The notes under the pieces: generated by a model
The model's database searches: none
Told to the model about the DNA's origin: nothing
The model's input: only the letters and a program-made list of their open reading frames with translations
Position numbers and translations under genes: made by a program
From: Pelotomaculum_C sp050950345
Lineage (GTDB): Bacteria; Bacillota; Desulfotomaculia; Desulfotomaculales; Pelotomaculaceae
DNA: 64,000 bases
Direction: 5' to 3'
Assembly: GCA_050950345.1 (NCBI GenBank)
Contig: JBMNHK010000004.1
Location: forward strand, 186,001-250,000
Part shown: positions 51,467 to 60,812 of the stretch, one piece after another
How the letters are laid out: every line of letters begins with the position of its first letter
Numbering within the stretch: position 1 is the first letter of the stretch

Positions 51467-53998
51467 ATGAAACTTGCATTCTCTACACTTGGGTGTCCAA
51501 ATTTCACCTGGCCCGAAATCTATACCATGGCCAAAGATCTTGGCTTCAAAGGTATCGAAGTCCGTGGTGTGGGTAAAGAAATATCTGCAGTTAAAGCGCA
51601 GCCTTTTTCCGATGAACAGCTGCCGCAAACAAAACAAAAGCTGGCTGAGCTGCGCCTGGAAATCCCTTGCCTCACCTCCGGCTGCTGCTTGAAATTTGCG
51701 GAAAAAGCCGAGGAAAACCATGCTGAGATCGTCCAATATATTACGTTGGCCTCCAGGCTCGGCACGCCCTACGTCCGTGTTCTGGCTGACTTAGAGCCCC
51801 ATGTCACCGGTGAGGTGGATGACGGTGTCGTGCTTGCCGCATTGCAGCGCCTGGCGCCGGTTGCCGAAGAGGAAGGTGTGACCCTGCTGGTGGAAACGAA
51901 CGGGGTCTATGCCGACACGGCCCGGCTGTGCAAATTGCTGGATCAGGTAGCCAGTGACTCGGTAGCGGCCTTGTGGGATCTGCACCACCCCTACCGGTTT
52001 GCAGGCGAGACCCCCGGTAAGACGGTACAGAACCTGGGCGTCTATATTAAATACGTGCATATCAAGGATTCCATCGTAGAAGACGGCAAAACACGTTATC
52101 GCATGATGGGTGAGGGGGATTTGCCCATCGACGATATGATGCTGGCTTTGCGCTCGATAAAGTACGACGGTTATGTCTCTCTGGAGTGGGTTAAGCGCTG
52201 GGCGGCGGACCTTGATGATGCGGCAGTTGTTTTCCCCAATTTTGCCAACTACATGAGCCGTTATAGCGATATCAACGTGGTCAAGGGCCACCTGTTTGAA
52301 AACAAAACTCACACGGGTAAATATATCTGGCAGAAGGATACCCTCATAGATCTGACCTTCCCACAGGTACTGGACCGTGTTGTGGAAGAGTTCCCTGACC
52401 AGTATGCTTTTCGCTATACAACCATGGATTATACCAGGACCTACTCCCAGTTTCGTGATGATGTGGATACCTTTGCCCGCTCGCTGATTGCTCTGGGTGT
52501 CAGACCGGGTGATCACGTGGCTATCTGGGCAACTAATGTTCCCCAGTGGTTTATCACCTTTTGGGCTACCACTAAGATCGGCGCCACCCTCGTCACAGTG
52601 AATACGGCGTACAAAATTTATGAAATTGAATACCTGCTCCGTCAGTCGGATACCCATACCCTGGTAATGCTCGATGGCTACAAGGACTCTGATTATATCA
52701 GCATCATCAAGGAGCTATGCCCCGAGCTGGAAACTGCTGAGCCCGGTAAACCCTTGCATTGCAAGCGGCTGCCTTTCCTGCGCAATATTATCACCGTTGA
52801 GTCCAGGCAGAAGGGTTGCCTGACCTGGGATGATGCCCTTGTCCTGGCTGAAAAAGTTCCGGTGGAAGAAGTTTACCACCGGGCCCATACCGTCAACAGG
52901 CATGATGTAGCCAACATCCAGTATACTTCAGGAACCACAGGTTTTCCTAAGGGAGTAATGCTTACCCATTACAATGTAGTAAACAATGGGAAATGCATCG
53001 GTGACTGCATGGATCTTTCCACGGCTGACCGGTTTTTGCTCCATGTGCCTATGTTCCATTGTTTTGGTATGGTGCTTACCATGACAGCGGCAATGACCCA
53101 TGGCGCTACGCTTTGCCCCATACCGGCTTTTTCGCCCAGGTTAGCTCTTGAATGCATCAACAAGGAGAAGATCACCGCCTTGAATGGTGTGCCTACTATG
53201 TTTATAGCGATGCTTGAACATGAGGATTTCCCGAAGACAGATTTCTCCCATATGAGAACCGGTATTATGGCCGGCAGCCCTTGCCCGGTTAAGGTCATGC
53301 AGGATGTGGTGGATAAAATGAACATGAAAGAGATTACCATTGTCTTCGGCCAGACTGAATCCTCACCCGGCTGCACTCAGAGCCGCGTCGATGATCCGAT
53401 AGAAGTGAGGGTGAATACTGTGGGACGCCCCTTGCCCGGCATTGAGTGCAAGATTGTTGATCCTGAAACCGGTGAGGAATTGCCCGATGGCATGGACGGT
53501 GAATTTGTCGCCCGGGGCTATAACATCATGAAGGGTTACTACAAGATGCCTGAGGCAACGAAAGCCGCCATCGATGAAGACGGGTGGCTGCATACCGGGG
53601 ATTTGGCCAGGCGTGATGAAAACGGTAACTTCAAAATTACCGGCCGCATCAAAGATATGATCATCAGAGGCGGCGAGAATATCTATCCCAAGGAGATTGA
53701 GGATTTCCTCTATACCCATCCGAAAATCAGGGATGTTCAAGTGATCGGTGTGCCCGACAAGCAGTATGGCGAGGAGATTATGGCCTGTGTCGTCCTCAAA
53801 GATGGCGCCACCATGACAGCCGATGAACTAAAAGAATACACCCGCGCTCATATGGCCAAGCACAAAACCCCGCGCTATGTGGAATTTATGGATGAATTCC
53901 CCATGAATGCCGCTGGCAAAATTTTAAAGTACAAGATGCGTGAACAGGCGGTAGAGATACTGGGCTTGCATGCAGACAACAGCATTGAAACAGCATAA
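51467..53998 (+). CDS. sugar-isomerase-like TIM barrel fused to acyl-CoA synthetase
   Basis: An 843-residue two-part protein. Residues 1 to about 270 are an AP-endonuclease-2/xylose-isomerase-like barrel (KLAFSTLGCPNFTWPEIYTMA; metal-type residues in LLVETNGVY, LWDLHHPY, YVHIKDS and VSLEW). Residues about 285-840 are an AMP-forming acyl-CoA synthetase (QYTSGTTGFPKG near 484, GRIKDMIIRGGENIYPKEIE near 730, NAAGKILKYKMRE near the end). ATG 51467 has AAGGAGG upstream. The synthetase half would activate a carboxylic acid; the T-box suggests a branched-chain acid (inference). The role of the barrel is unknown. Confidence 0.88.
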   Translation: MKLAFSTLGCPNFTWPEIYTMAKDLGFKGIEVRGVGKEISAVKAQPFSDEQLPQTKQKLAELRLEIPCLTSGCCLKFAEKAEENHAEIVQYITLASRLGTPYVRVLADLEPHVTGEVDDGVVLAALQRLAPVAEEEGVTLLVETNGVYADTARLCKLLDQVASDSVAALWDLHHPYRFAGETPGKTVQNLGVYIKYVHIKDSIVEDGKTRYRMMGEGDLPIDDMMLALRSIKYDGYVSLEWVKRWAADLDDAAVVFPNFANYMSRYSDINVVKGHLFENKTHTGKYIWQKDTLIDLTFPQVLDRVVEEFPDQYAFRYTTMDYTRTYSQFRDDVDTFARSLIALGVRPGDHVAIWATNVPQWFITFWATTKIGATLVTVNTAYKIYEIEYLLRQSDTHTLVMLDGYKDSDYISIIKELCPELETAEPGKPLHCKRLPFLRNIITVESRQKGCLTWDDALVLAEKVPVEEVYHRAHTVNRHDVANIQYTSGTTGFPKGVMLTHYNVVNNGKCIGDCMDLSTADRFLLHVPMFHCFGMVLTMTAAMTHGATLCPIPAFSPRLALECINKEKITALNGVPTMFIAMLEHEDFPKTDFSHMRTGIMAGSPCPVKVMQDVVDKMNMKEITIVFGQTESSPGCTQSRVDDPIEVRVNTVGRPLPGIECKIVDPETGEELPDGMDGEFVARGYNIMKGYYKMPEATKAAIDEDGWLHTGDLARRDENGNFKITGRIKDMIIRGGENIYPKEIEDFLYTHPKIRDVQVIGVPDKQYGEEIMACVVLKDGATMTADELKEYTRAHMAKHKTPRYVEFMDEFPMNAAGKILKYKMREQAVEILGLHADNSIETA

Positions 53999-54012
53999 AG
54001 GTTTTTTCGAAC

Positions 54013-54045
54013 AGAACACCGGTGGTATAACGCCACCGGTGTTCT
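54013..54045. terminator. hairpin between convergent genes
   Basis: AGAACACCGGTGG (54013-54025) pairs with CCACCGGTGTTCT (54033-54045). There is no clear T tract on either side. Confidence 0.5.
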
Positions 54046-54055
54046 GACAGCCTCT

Positions 54056-54670
54056 CTATGAAATAGTCTCTTCCTTTTCTTCTTCACTGGCAGGTTCTTC
54101 TGCTGCTGCACGTTCTGCAATGATAGATACCACGTAGGCCCCTGGTTCTCCAAGTGCCTTGACCCCGTCCGGCAGGACCAGATCTTCCAGGATGATGGCC
54201 TGTCCGACTTCCAGATTAGAAATATCAACCATAATCTCCTCAGGTATATTGGCTACCTGGCATTCCACTTCTATCGCATGAAGTTGCTGGGCCAGAAGCC
54301 CTCCTTTAGCTACTCCCGGAGCATCGCCGGTCAGGCTGATGGGTATGGTGGCGGTTACCGTATCTTTTGATGAAACCTGGTGAAAGTCTACATGGATCAA
54401 GTCACCGCGGATCGGTTCGCGCTGAACAGATTTAATTAATACCTGGTGAGTCTCTGCGGGGCCGTCCCCCGTAATGCTCAAGTGAATCAATGCGTTGGCC
54501 CCTGCGTCAGAAATGATTTTTTGCAGCTTATTGGCGTTGACGGCAACAGCCTTGCTGGCTATGCTCTTGCCGTATACTACCGCTGGAACGAAACCTTTAT
54601 TACGTAAACTGTTCCTGTGGGCTTTGTTTCTTTCTAACCTTGCCGTGGCTTCTAATTTTATTGCTTGCAT
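54056..54670 (-). CDS. rplY: 50S ribosomal protein bL25 / general stress protein Ctc
   Basis: A 204-residue CTC-form bL25: an N-terminal 5S rRNA-binding domain (residues 1-95, with RNKGFVPAVVYG near 22 and HVDFHQV near 89), a C-terminal beta domain with the family ending LPDGV, and an acidic tail. ATG 54670 begins the conserved MQAIKLEA with GGGGGA upstream. The frame is open for 12 more codons. Confidence 0.92.
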   Translation of the reverse strand: MQAIKLEATARLERNKAHRNSLRNKGFVPAVVYGKSIASKAVAVNANKLQKIISDAGANALIHLSITGDGPAETHQVLIKSVQREPIRGDLIHVDFHQVSSKDTVTATIPISLTGDAPGVAKGGLLAQQLHAIEVECQVANIPEEIMVDISNLEVGQAIILEDLVLPDGVKALGEPGAYVVSIIAERAAAEEPASEEEKEETIS

Positions 54671-54799
54671 ATTTTTCAAATCCCCCTTTCCCTCAATTAT
54701 ACCCACTTTTGTACATGATTTTCAAGGCTGCCAGAACTGTTCATGGCAGCCGCTGGTAATTCCTTCAAAATTAGCCCCTATTTTGGTGCATGGTGCGGT

Positions 54800-56914
54800 T
54801 TACCAGAACAGCCGCACCATTTGAGTTATGCTGAAAGTGACGGCTATCCCTGCTATAGTAGGGATGAGAAAGGCTGCCACGGTCCACTTCATAGTTTTTG
54901 TTTCTCTATTAATGGTTAACAGGGTGGTGGCACAGGGAAAATGCATTAAAGACAGGAGCATGAAATTTAGCGCAGTAAGCCAGGTCCAGCCGTTGGCTAC
55001 CAGGAGCTCGCTCAAGGAGCGCAAGCTTTCCAGTTCGCCCATTGAACCGGTGGCCATATAGCTCATGAGCATAATCGGTACCACAATTTCATTGGCCGGA
55101 AACCCCAGCAGGAAGGACAACAGGATATATCCGTCCAGGCCGAGCTGGTAAGCAAATGGCTGCAGAAAAAGGGCCAGATGATTAAGAAGACTTACGCCCT
55201 TTACCTGGTAATTAGCTACGAGCCAGATGAGCAGGCCGGCAGGGGCTGCTACTATGACGGCACGGCCTAAGACGAAGATGGTGCGATCCAGGAGGGACCT
55301 GATCAGGATTTGTCCGATTTGCGGTTTGCGGTAAGGCGGCAGTTCCAGGGTAAAAGAAGAGGGCATACCTCTCAAGAGTGTTTTTGATAATATCCATGAA
55401 GTTAAAAGAGTCATGATGATCCCAAGAACGATGATGCCGGTGATGATCAAGGCAGCTATGATGGACCGGGCTGGCCCCGCATAGGCGCCGGCAAAAAAGA
55501 TTATGGTTATGGCAATTAATGCGGGAAAACGGCCGTTGCAGGGGACAAACGTATTAGTCAAGATGGCAATCAGCCGTTCCCTGGTGGTGTCGATAATCCG
55601 GCAGCCGATAACCCCCGCTGCATTGCAGCCAAAGCCCATGCACATGGTCAGGGCTTGCTTGCCATGAGCACATGCCTTTTTAAAAAAGTTATCCAGGTTG
55701 AAGGCAACCCTGGGCAAATACCCCAGATCCTCCAAAAAGGTAAACAGCGGAAAAAAAATCGCCATGGGCGGCAGCATAACGGAAACAACCCAGGTTAGCG
55801 TGCGATATACACCCAGGACTAAAACGCCGTGCAGCCATGGAGGGAGATCTTGAGTGATAAAAAAAGCGGTCAGCCTTTCTTCAAAACCCAAAAAGACACT
55901 GCTGAGCCAGGCAGAAGGCACATTGGCGCCGGACAGGGTGATCCAGAACACAAGGGCCAGCAAGGCCAGCATGACGGGAAGTCCATAGATTTTAGAGGTT
56001 AGAATATTATCTATTTTGCGGTCTAATTGATTATAGTTTTTATGTTCCGTATACACTACCTGTTTGCTGATTGTTTCAGCTAAAGCAACATTGGTTGAGG
56101 CGATTTGTTCGCTGATGTATTCGCCCGGGGTTACCGGCAAACCCTCCGCAAAGATCTTATCCCAGACTAAATTGGGTCTCACGTATTTCTTGACTGCCGT
56201 TAATATGTTGGTGTCATTTTCCAGCAGGCGCAAAGCCAGCCACCTGCTGTTAAGGCCATTACAGGCAGGTCCGATTTTTTTAACCAGCGATGCAACGCTT
56301 TCTTCAATACTAAGGTCATATCTTATCTGCAGCGGCTTACCAGCTAACCCCCGGTAGGCCATTTGCTCAACTGCCGCCATGAGTTCATCTAAGCCGCTGC
56401 CGTTTCTGGCGCTAACACCGACCACGGGAATACCTAAAACTTCGGAGAGCTTCTTTAAATCCAGATGAATTTTTTTTCTCTTGGCTTCATCCATCAGATT
56501 GACACAGAGAATTACTTTTGCGGTAATCTCCATGATTTGCAAAACAAGAATAAGGTTTCTTTCCAGGCAGGTAGCGTCTGTTACTACCAGGGTGGCCTGG
56601 TGGCTGCCGAAGCAAAGAAAATCCCTGGTTACTTCCTCCTCTGCCGAGTTGACCGACAGGGAGTATGTGCCGGGCAAGTCCACAAGGTTATATTTATGGC
56701 CGTTGTAAACATAGCTGCCTTGAGCCATAGCCACTGTTTTGCCGGTCCAATTTCCGGTATGCTGGTTTAGGCCTGTCAGCTTATTAAACAAGGTGCTTTT
56801 ACCGGTATTAGGATTACCTGCCAGAGCCACCAGGATATCATCAGCAGGAGCTCTTTTTAGATCATATACACCTCTTAGCGTACCTAAGCCGGTAGATTGA
56901 CTGGTTAATCCCAT
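54800..56914 (-). CDS. feoB: ferrous iron transporter FeoB
   Basis: A 704-residue inner-membrane Fe(II) uptake protein. The N-terminal G domain has GNPNTGKST near residue 33 (G1), NWTGKTV (G2), DLPGTYSLS near 78 (G3) and NLMDEA near 138 (G4). A helical regulatory domain and two Gate-type membrane halves follow (about 300-700), including the CMGFGCNAAGVIGCRI core near 424. It is 20 bases downstream of feoA. Active in anaerobic conditions. Confidence 0.95.
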   Translation of the reverse strand: MGLTSQSTGLGTLRGVYDLKRAPADDILVALAGNPNTGKSTLFNKLTGLNQHTGNWTGKTVAMAQGSYVYNGHKYNLVDLPGTYSLSVNSAEEEVTRDFLCFGSHQATLVVTDATCLERNLILVLQIMEITAKVILCVNLMDEAKRKKIHLDLKKLSEVLGIPVVGVSARNGSGLDELMAAVEQMAYRGLAGKPLQIRYDLSIEESVASLVKKIGPACNGLNSRWLALRLLENDTNILTAVKKYVRPNLVWDKIFAEGLPVTPGEYISEQIASTNVALAETISKQVVYTEHKNYNQLDRKIDNILTSKIYGLPVMLALLALVFWITLSGANVPSAWLSSVFLGFEERLTAFFITQDLPPWLHGVLVLGVYRTLTWVVSVMLPPMAIFFPLFTFLEDLGYLPRVAFNLDNFFKKACAHGKQALTMCMGFGCNAAGVIGCRIIDTTRERLIAILTNTFVPCNGRFPALIAITIIFFAGAYAGPARSIIAALIITGIIVLGIIMTLLTSWILSKTLLRGMPSSFTLELPPYRKPQIGQILIRSLLDRTIFVLGRAVIVAAPAGLLIWLVANYQVKGVSLLNHLALFLQPFAYQLGLDGYILLSFLLGFPANEIVVPIMLMSYMATGSMGELESLRSLSELLVANGWTWLTALNFMLLSLMHFPCATTLLTINRETKTMKWTVAAFLIPTIAGIAVTFSITQMVRLFW

Positions 56915-56934
56915 ACTACAACCTCCGGCTTACG

Positions 56935-57177
56935 TCATATTAATTCTTCGACCAGAATGGTAGCTGCTGCTTCGGAGCGCAGGGCGATGACTGTGCCCCG
57001 GATCTCGTAGGCAGTGGGGTCACCTGAGGGACTTTTTCTTAAGGCCTCGATTACCGTACCGGTAACCAGGCCCAGATCCAGCATGCGCCGTTTTAGGTTG
57101 CCGGCAGCCGTCAAGGCCCGCACCCTGGCTCTTTTACCGCAGGGAATTAAATGCAGTGGTATTAGATTTTTTTCCAT
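56935..57177 (-). CDS. feoA: FeoA-domain protein
   Basis: An 80-residue SH3-like FeoA protein that modulates FeoB: LIPCGKRARVRALTAAGNLKRRMLDLGLVTGTVIE contains the GxRARV and RRxxDLGL motifs. Co-transcribed with feoB and divergent from the metalloregulator gene. Confidence 0.88.
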   Translation of the reverse strand: MEKNLIPLHLIPCGKRARVRALTAAGNLKRRMLDLGLVTGTVIEALRKSPSGDPTAYEIRGTVIALRSEAAATILVEELI

Positions 57178-57328
57178 GGATTGTTGCCTCCAGTTTTACG
57201 CTCCCAGGGGTTTTCAAGTTAGCCCCGTGCAAGATTTTTGTCTCGGTCTAATATATGAAGGCTATTAAAAAGTGTTACTCATATAATGTAGCAATATGGA
57301 ATATGATTTTGGATTAGGGTGTGAGTTT
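57178..57328. promoter_or_regulatory. divergent feo / regulator control region
   Basis: TATAAT at 57282-57287 is the likely -10 of the regulator gene. A metalloregulator binding site is expected here, and TTCAAGTTAGCC near 57213 has a half-site-like AGTTAGCC. No full palindrome was found. Confidence 0.35.
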
Positions 57329-57805
57329 ATGGATAATCAGGGTTTTCATACGGTCAGAGGCTACGAAATAATCGGTAAAAAGGCTCACCGTTTATCACAC
57401 AGCATGGAAGATTACCTGGAAATGATATATCGCCACAGCCTGGAGGAAGGCTATGTCCGGATCAATACTCTGGCGGAAGCCTTGCACGTACAGCCCCCCT
57501 CAGCTACCAAAATGGTCCAGAAATTAGGAAAACTGGGGCTGTTGCATTATGAGAAATACGGGGTTGTGTTATTGACCGGGGAAGGAGAGAGGCTTGGCAA
57601 GTTTTTATTAAAACGCCACCAGATTATTGAGACCTTTTTGAAAAATATCGGTGTGGAGCAAAAACTGCTGGTCAATGTGGAGTTGATCGAACACAGTGTC
57701 ACAACAGGTGCTCTTGAGCAAATAGAGGTGCTCAATAACTTTTTTAAGGTGCACCCGGAAATATTAGAAATGTATAAGCATTATAGAGTCTCAACAAAAA
57801 AATAA
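57329..57805 (+). CDS. DtxR/MntR-family iron-dependent regulator
   Basis: A 158-residue metal-dependent repressor. A winged helix at about residues 14-75 (MEDYLEMIYRHSLEEGYVRINTLAEALHVQPPSATKMVQKLGKLGLL) precedes a dimerisation domain with metal-type His and Glu residues (RHQIIETFLKNIGV, VELIEHSV). There is no SH3 domain, as in MntR. Its divergence from feoAB suggests iron control of uptake (inference). ATG 57329 is preferred; the frame opens at 57296. Confidence 0.85.
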   Translation: MDNQGFHTVRGYEIIGKKAHRLSHSMEDYLEMIYRHSLEEGYVRINTLAEALHVQPPSATKMVQKLGKLGLLHYEKYGVVLLTGEGERLGKFLLKRHQIIETFLKNIGVEQKLLVNVELIEHSVTTGALEQIEVLNNFFKVHPEILEMYKHYRVSTKK

Positions 57806-57828
57806 CTGCAGTTGAAAAATAATTGCGG

Positions 57829-57845
57829 TGTGACAAATTGTGACA
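57829..57845 (+). repeat. short direct repeat upstream of the histidine kinase
   Basis: TGTGACAAATTGTGACAA repeats TGTGACAA with a ten-base period, about one helical turn. It could be a regulator site. Weak evidence. Confidence 0.3.
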
Positions 57846-57915
57846 AGACTTTCCAGGGATAATTGATAAAATGTTAAATAATTAACGTGGCAAAGTGACG
57901 AGGGGGGATGACACT

Positions 57916-59088
57916 TTGATTAGCTACAAAGATGAAAAACTTGACCCAATTAGCGACTTAGGCGTCTCCTCAAAAGAGGATTTGCTTGATAGAATAAAAG
58001 ATCTTGAAGCAAATCAATTACAGTTGAACAATATAATTAAAAAGCTAGAAAAAGAACTGCGTATGGGGCAATCGTTATTCTACAAATTCTGCCATGCACT
58101 TCCTGTGCCTTTAGTGATAATGAAAAAAGAGAACTTGGTGCATGAAATTCTGAACGGGCACATGTTAGAGTTAACTGGTTACACCGCGGAAGAAATCATC
58201 GGAACCAGTATGCACGAAATACAGCTATTTGTGGAGGAAACTGAGAAGACTGATTTTGTTAATGAAATTTGCAGAGAATGTTGTGTAAAAGAAAGAGAAG
58301 CAAGGTTGCGCACCAAGTCAGGTAAAGTAATAACGGTAATATTGTCAGCCGTTGTCATTAATGTCTACGGCTCTGATTATATACTCATCGTTGGCCGGGA
58401 TATTACTCAGCTAAAGACCTATCAAAAAGAAATGGCGCGCCTGGATTGTCTACACCTGGTGGGGGAGATGGCGGCCAGCATCTCACATGAAATTAGAAAT
58501 CCCATGACCACAGTCAGGGGTTTCCTGCAGCTGTTGAGCAAAAAGGACCAGTATGCCCTGGACAAAAACTATATGGATCTAATGATCGAAGAACTGGACA
58601 GGGCTAATGGTATTATCACAGAATATCTTTCCCTGGCTAAAAATAAAGCCGTGGAAAAAAAGAGGCAGAGCCTCAATCAAAGGATCAGGACGATATTCTC
58701 CTTGATTCAAGCGGAAGCCCTGAAACAGGAAAAAAGCATCAAGCTTGAACTGGGAGAAATACCATACACGGTTATGGATAAAAACGAGATCCATCAGTTG
58801 CTTTTAAATCTTATCCGCAATGGCCTGGACGCAATGGCGCCAGGTGGTGTGTTGACCATAAAGACCTACCGGGAAGGGGATCAGGTTGTGTTATCTGTAA
58901 TAGATCAAGGCCAGGGAATTGCGCCGGAAATATTGGATAAAATAGGCACACCTTTCTTTTCCACAAAAGAAAACGGTACCGGTTTGGGACTATCCGTATG
59001 CTACAGTATTGTTCAGAGGCATAACGCCGAAATTACAATCGATACTAGCCCCTCTGGAACAACATTTTGCGTAAAGTTTAAAGTCTAA
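57916..59088 (+). CDS. PAS-domain sensor histidine kinase
   Basis: A 390-residue cytoplasmic kinase. An N-terminal coiled coil (about residues 17-55) leads to a PAS domain (about 60-170), then HisKA with the phospho-His in SISHEIRNPMTTVRGFLQLL near 195-214. The HATPase domain follows, with NLIRNGLDAM (N box), DQGQGI (G1) and GTGLGLSVCYSIVQ (G2). The layout is that of Firmicute sporulation kinases (KinA/KinE-like) acting on Spo0F. There is no response regulator next to it. TTG 57916 follows GAGGGGGG; GTG 57895 is the alternative. Confidence 0.87.
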   Translation: MISYKDEKLDPISDLGVSSKEDLLDRIKDLEANQLQLNNIIKKLEKELRMGQSLFYKFCHALPVPLVIMKKENLVHEILNGHMLELTGYTAEEIIGTSMHEIQLFVEETEKTDFVNEICRECCVKEREARLRTKSGKVITVILSAVVINVYGSDYILIVGRDITQLKTYQKEMARLDCLHLVGEMAASISHEIRNPMTTVRGFLQLLSKKDQYALDKNYMDLMIEELDRANGIITEYLSLAKNKAVEKKRQSLNQRIRTIFSLIQAEALKQEKSIKLELGEIPYTVMDKNEIHQLLLNLIRNGLDAMAPGGVLTIKTYREGDQVVLSVIDQGQGIAPEILDKIGTPFFSTKENGTGLGLSVCYSIVQRHNAEITIDTSPSGTTFCVKFKV

Positions 59089-59144
59089 TTATAGTATTGG
59101 TGATACGGCATTTTTAAAAAAGGGTGGAGAGGCTGGTCAACTAA

Positions 59145-59176
59145 AGGCAAAAACCTGGCAGCGGCCAGGTTTTAGT
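59145..59176. terminator. bidirectional terminator
   Basis: AAAACCTGGC pairs with GCCAGGTTTT. On the minus strand it is followed by TTTTT-like sequence for the CMD gene; on the plus strand AGTGTTTTT follows. Confidence 0.75.
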
Positions 59177-59507
59177 GTTTTTGCTCAGGGTTGGTTTCGC
59201 CCATTTCCTGTCTTAGGATGAGGATCCCTTCCATGCAGGTGGGGAAACCGGCTGTAGGCGCCACCAGCATCAGCGCGTGTTCAATTTCCTCTCTGCTGCA
59301 ACCGCTTTTGATGGCCTTGATGATGTGGGTGCGCAGGGCATAATGATGCTGACCGGCGGCGGAAACGGCCACCTTGATCAGCCAGCGTGTTTTTTCGTCT
59401 AGGGGGCCGCCTACCGTATGTACCAATTTGCCGTAGTTTTCATATGCCCGGTAGATTTCCTCGTGTTTTCCTTCAAAATATTTTAGATTTGCCTCTATCG
59501 TGTCCAT
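59172..59507 (-). CDS. carboxymuconolactone decarboxylase-family protein
   Basis: A 111-residue AhpD-like/CMD protein. The core helix pair KVAVSAAGQHHYALRTHIIKAIKSG (about residues 46-70) and IEHALMLVAPTAGFP match the family. The usual CxxC redox pair is absent, so peroxidase-type activity is unlikely. Function unknown. Confidence 0.8.
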   Translation of the reverse strand: MDTIEANLKYFEGKHEEIYRAYENYGKLVHTVGGPLDEKTRWLIKVAVSAAGQHHYALRTHIIKAIKSGCSREEIEHALMLVAPTAGFPTCMEGILILRQEMGETNPEQKH

Positions 59508-59716
59508 GTACCCAGCTCCTTTTTATGCTAATATTTACATTTAATATAACCACCACAGCCGGGTTTTATGCAAAAAGTCAGGCTCATCCCTGTAAGCAGT
59601 TGAGGTTGGCATGCAAAACCTTATATTTGCTGTGCTGCGCCAGGCAAATTATAATAGTTAAGAGCCGGGTATGCTTGGCCGGCTGCTCAGATGAAGCGAT
59701 GTGAGGTGCAATATTG

Positions 59717-60469
59717 ATGCATGCGTTTTCCAGAACAGAGATGCTTATTGGCAAGGAAGGACTCGCCAGGTTAAGAAAGAGCAAGGTGGCGGTATTCGGC
59801 ATCGGCGGGGTGGGGTCTTATGCGGTGGAGGCCCTGGCCCGCAGTGGTGTGGGCAGCTTTGTACTGGTGGATGGTGACGATATCGCTCTCACCAACCTTA
59901 ACCGCCAGATTCATGCCACCACTAAGACAATTGGGTTGCCCAAGGTTCAGGTAATGAGAGAGAGGATTTTGGAGATCAATCCCCTGGCCGGTGTGGAAAC
60001 CCACAGGGTGATGTATGGTCCGGCTAATGGGGCGGAGTTGATCAGCACTTCATACAGCTATGTGGTTGATGCTGTAGATATGGTAGCGGCTAAATTGGAT
60101 CTGGTTGAAAGGTGCACTGCCGCCGGTATACCCGTCATCAGCAGTATGGGCGCGGGTAACAAGCTGGATCCCGTGCAGTTTGAGGTGGCAGATATCTATA
60201 ATACCAGGGTGTGTCCTTTAGCCAGGGTGATGCGTCATGAGCTGCGCAAAAGGGGGATCAAAGCCTTGAAGGTGGTTTATTCCCAGGAGCCGTCTGTGGG
60301 ACGGTTTCCTCAGGAAAATGATTTTACGGATGACGGCGGCGCCCAAAGCAGCAGGGACATAGCCCGGGCGAAGCGGGGGAGCATACCGGGCAGCGTGGCT
60401 TTTGTTCCCCCGGTGGCCGGTTTGCTGCTGGCTGCGGAAGTAGTTAAAGACCTAATCGCAAGAGATTAG
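59717..60469 (+). CDS. tcdA: tRNA threonylcarbamoyladenosine dehydratase
   Basis: A 250-residue E1-like (ThiF/MoeB) enzyme that cyclises t6A37 in tRNA. The ATP-binding motif GIGGVGSYAVEALARSG is near residues 33-49. DGDDIALTNLNRQ is near 56, followed by SSMGAGNKLDP near 145, all typical of TcdA/CsdL. ATG 59717 has GAGGTG eight bases upstream. It heads a small co-directional group with the GIY-YIG and DUF2284 genes. Confidence 0.9.
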   Translation: MHAFSRTEMLIGKEGLARLRKSKVAVFGIGGVGSYAVEALARSGVGSFVLVDGDDIALTNLNRQIHATTKTIGLPKVQVMRERILEINPLAGVETHRVMYGPANGAELISTSYSYVVDAVDMVAAKLDLVERCTAAGIPVISSMGAGNKLDPVQFEVADIYNTRVCPLARVMRHELRKRGIKALKVVYSQEPSVGRFPQENDFTDDGGAQSSRDIARAKRGSIPGSVAFVPPVAGLLLAAEVVKDLIARD

Positions 60470-60483
60470 CTGGAGGGGGAGCT

Positions 60484-60762
60484 ATGCCGTACACATATAT
60501 ACTTTTGTGTTCTGACGGGACTTACTATACCGGCTGGACGACGGATCTGGAGGCCAGGCTGAAGGCCCATAACAGCGGCAAGGGCGCTCGTTATACCCGC
60601 AGCCGGTTGCCGGTACAATTGGCTTATTGGGAATTTCAACCGGACAGGAGCGCGGCGCAAAGCAGGGAGTATCAACTGCGCAAACTGGGCAAGGCACAAA
60701 AAGAAGAGTTGGTTTCTCAGGGGCAGCCATCATACATCCCGGCAAGAGCCCCCCATAGTTAA
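60484..60762 (+). CDS. GIY-YIG nuclease-fold protein (UPF0213 type)
   Basis: A 92-residue single GIY-YIG domain: YTYILLCSDGTYYTGWTTDLEARL holds the paired YIL/YTG motif, with RSRLPVQLAYWE and SREYQLRKLGKAQKE following. Stand-alone members of this family have uncertain roles in DNA metabolism. GGAGGGGG precedes the ATG, 14 bases after tcdA. Confidence 0.88.
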   Translation: MPYTYILLCSDGTYYTGWTTDLEARLKAHNSGKGARYTRSRLPVQLAYWEFQPDRSAAQSREYQLRKLGKAQKEELVSQGQPSYIPARAPHS

Positions 60763-60812
60763 CCAGTTGATCAACACCAGCAATAATTATTCAATATCAG
60801 GCGGTGATAATA

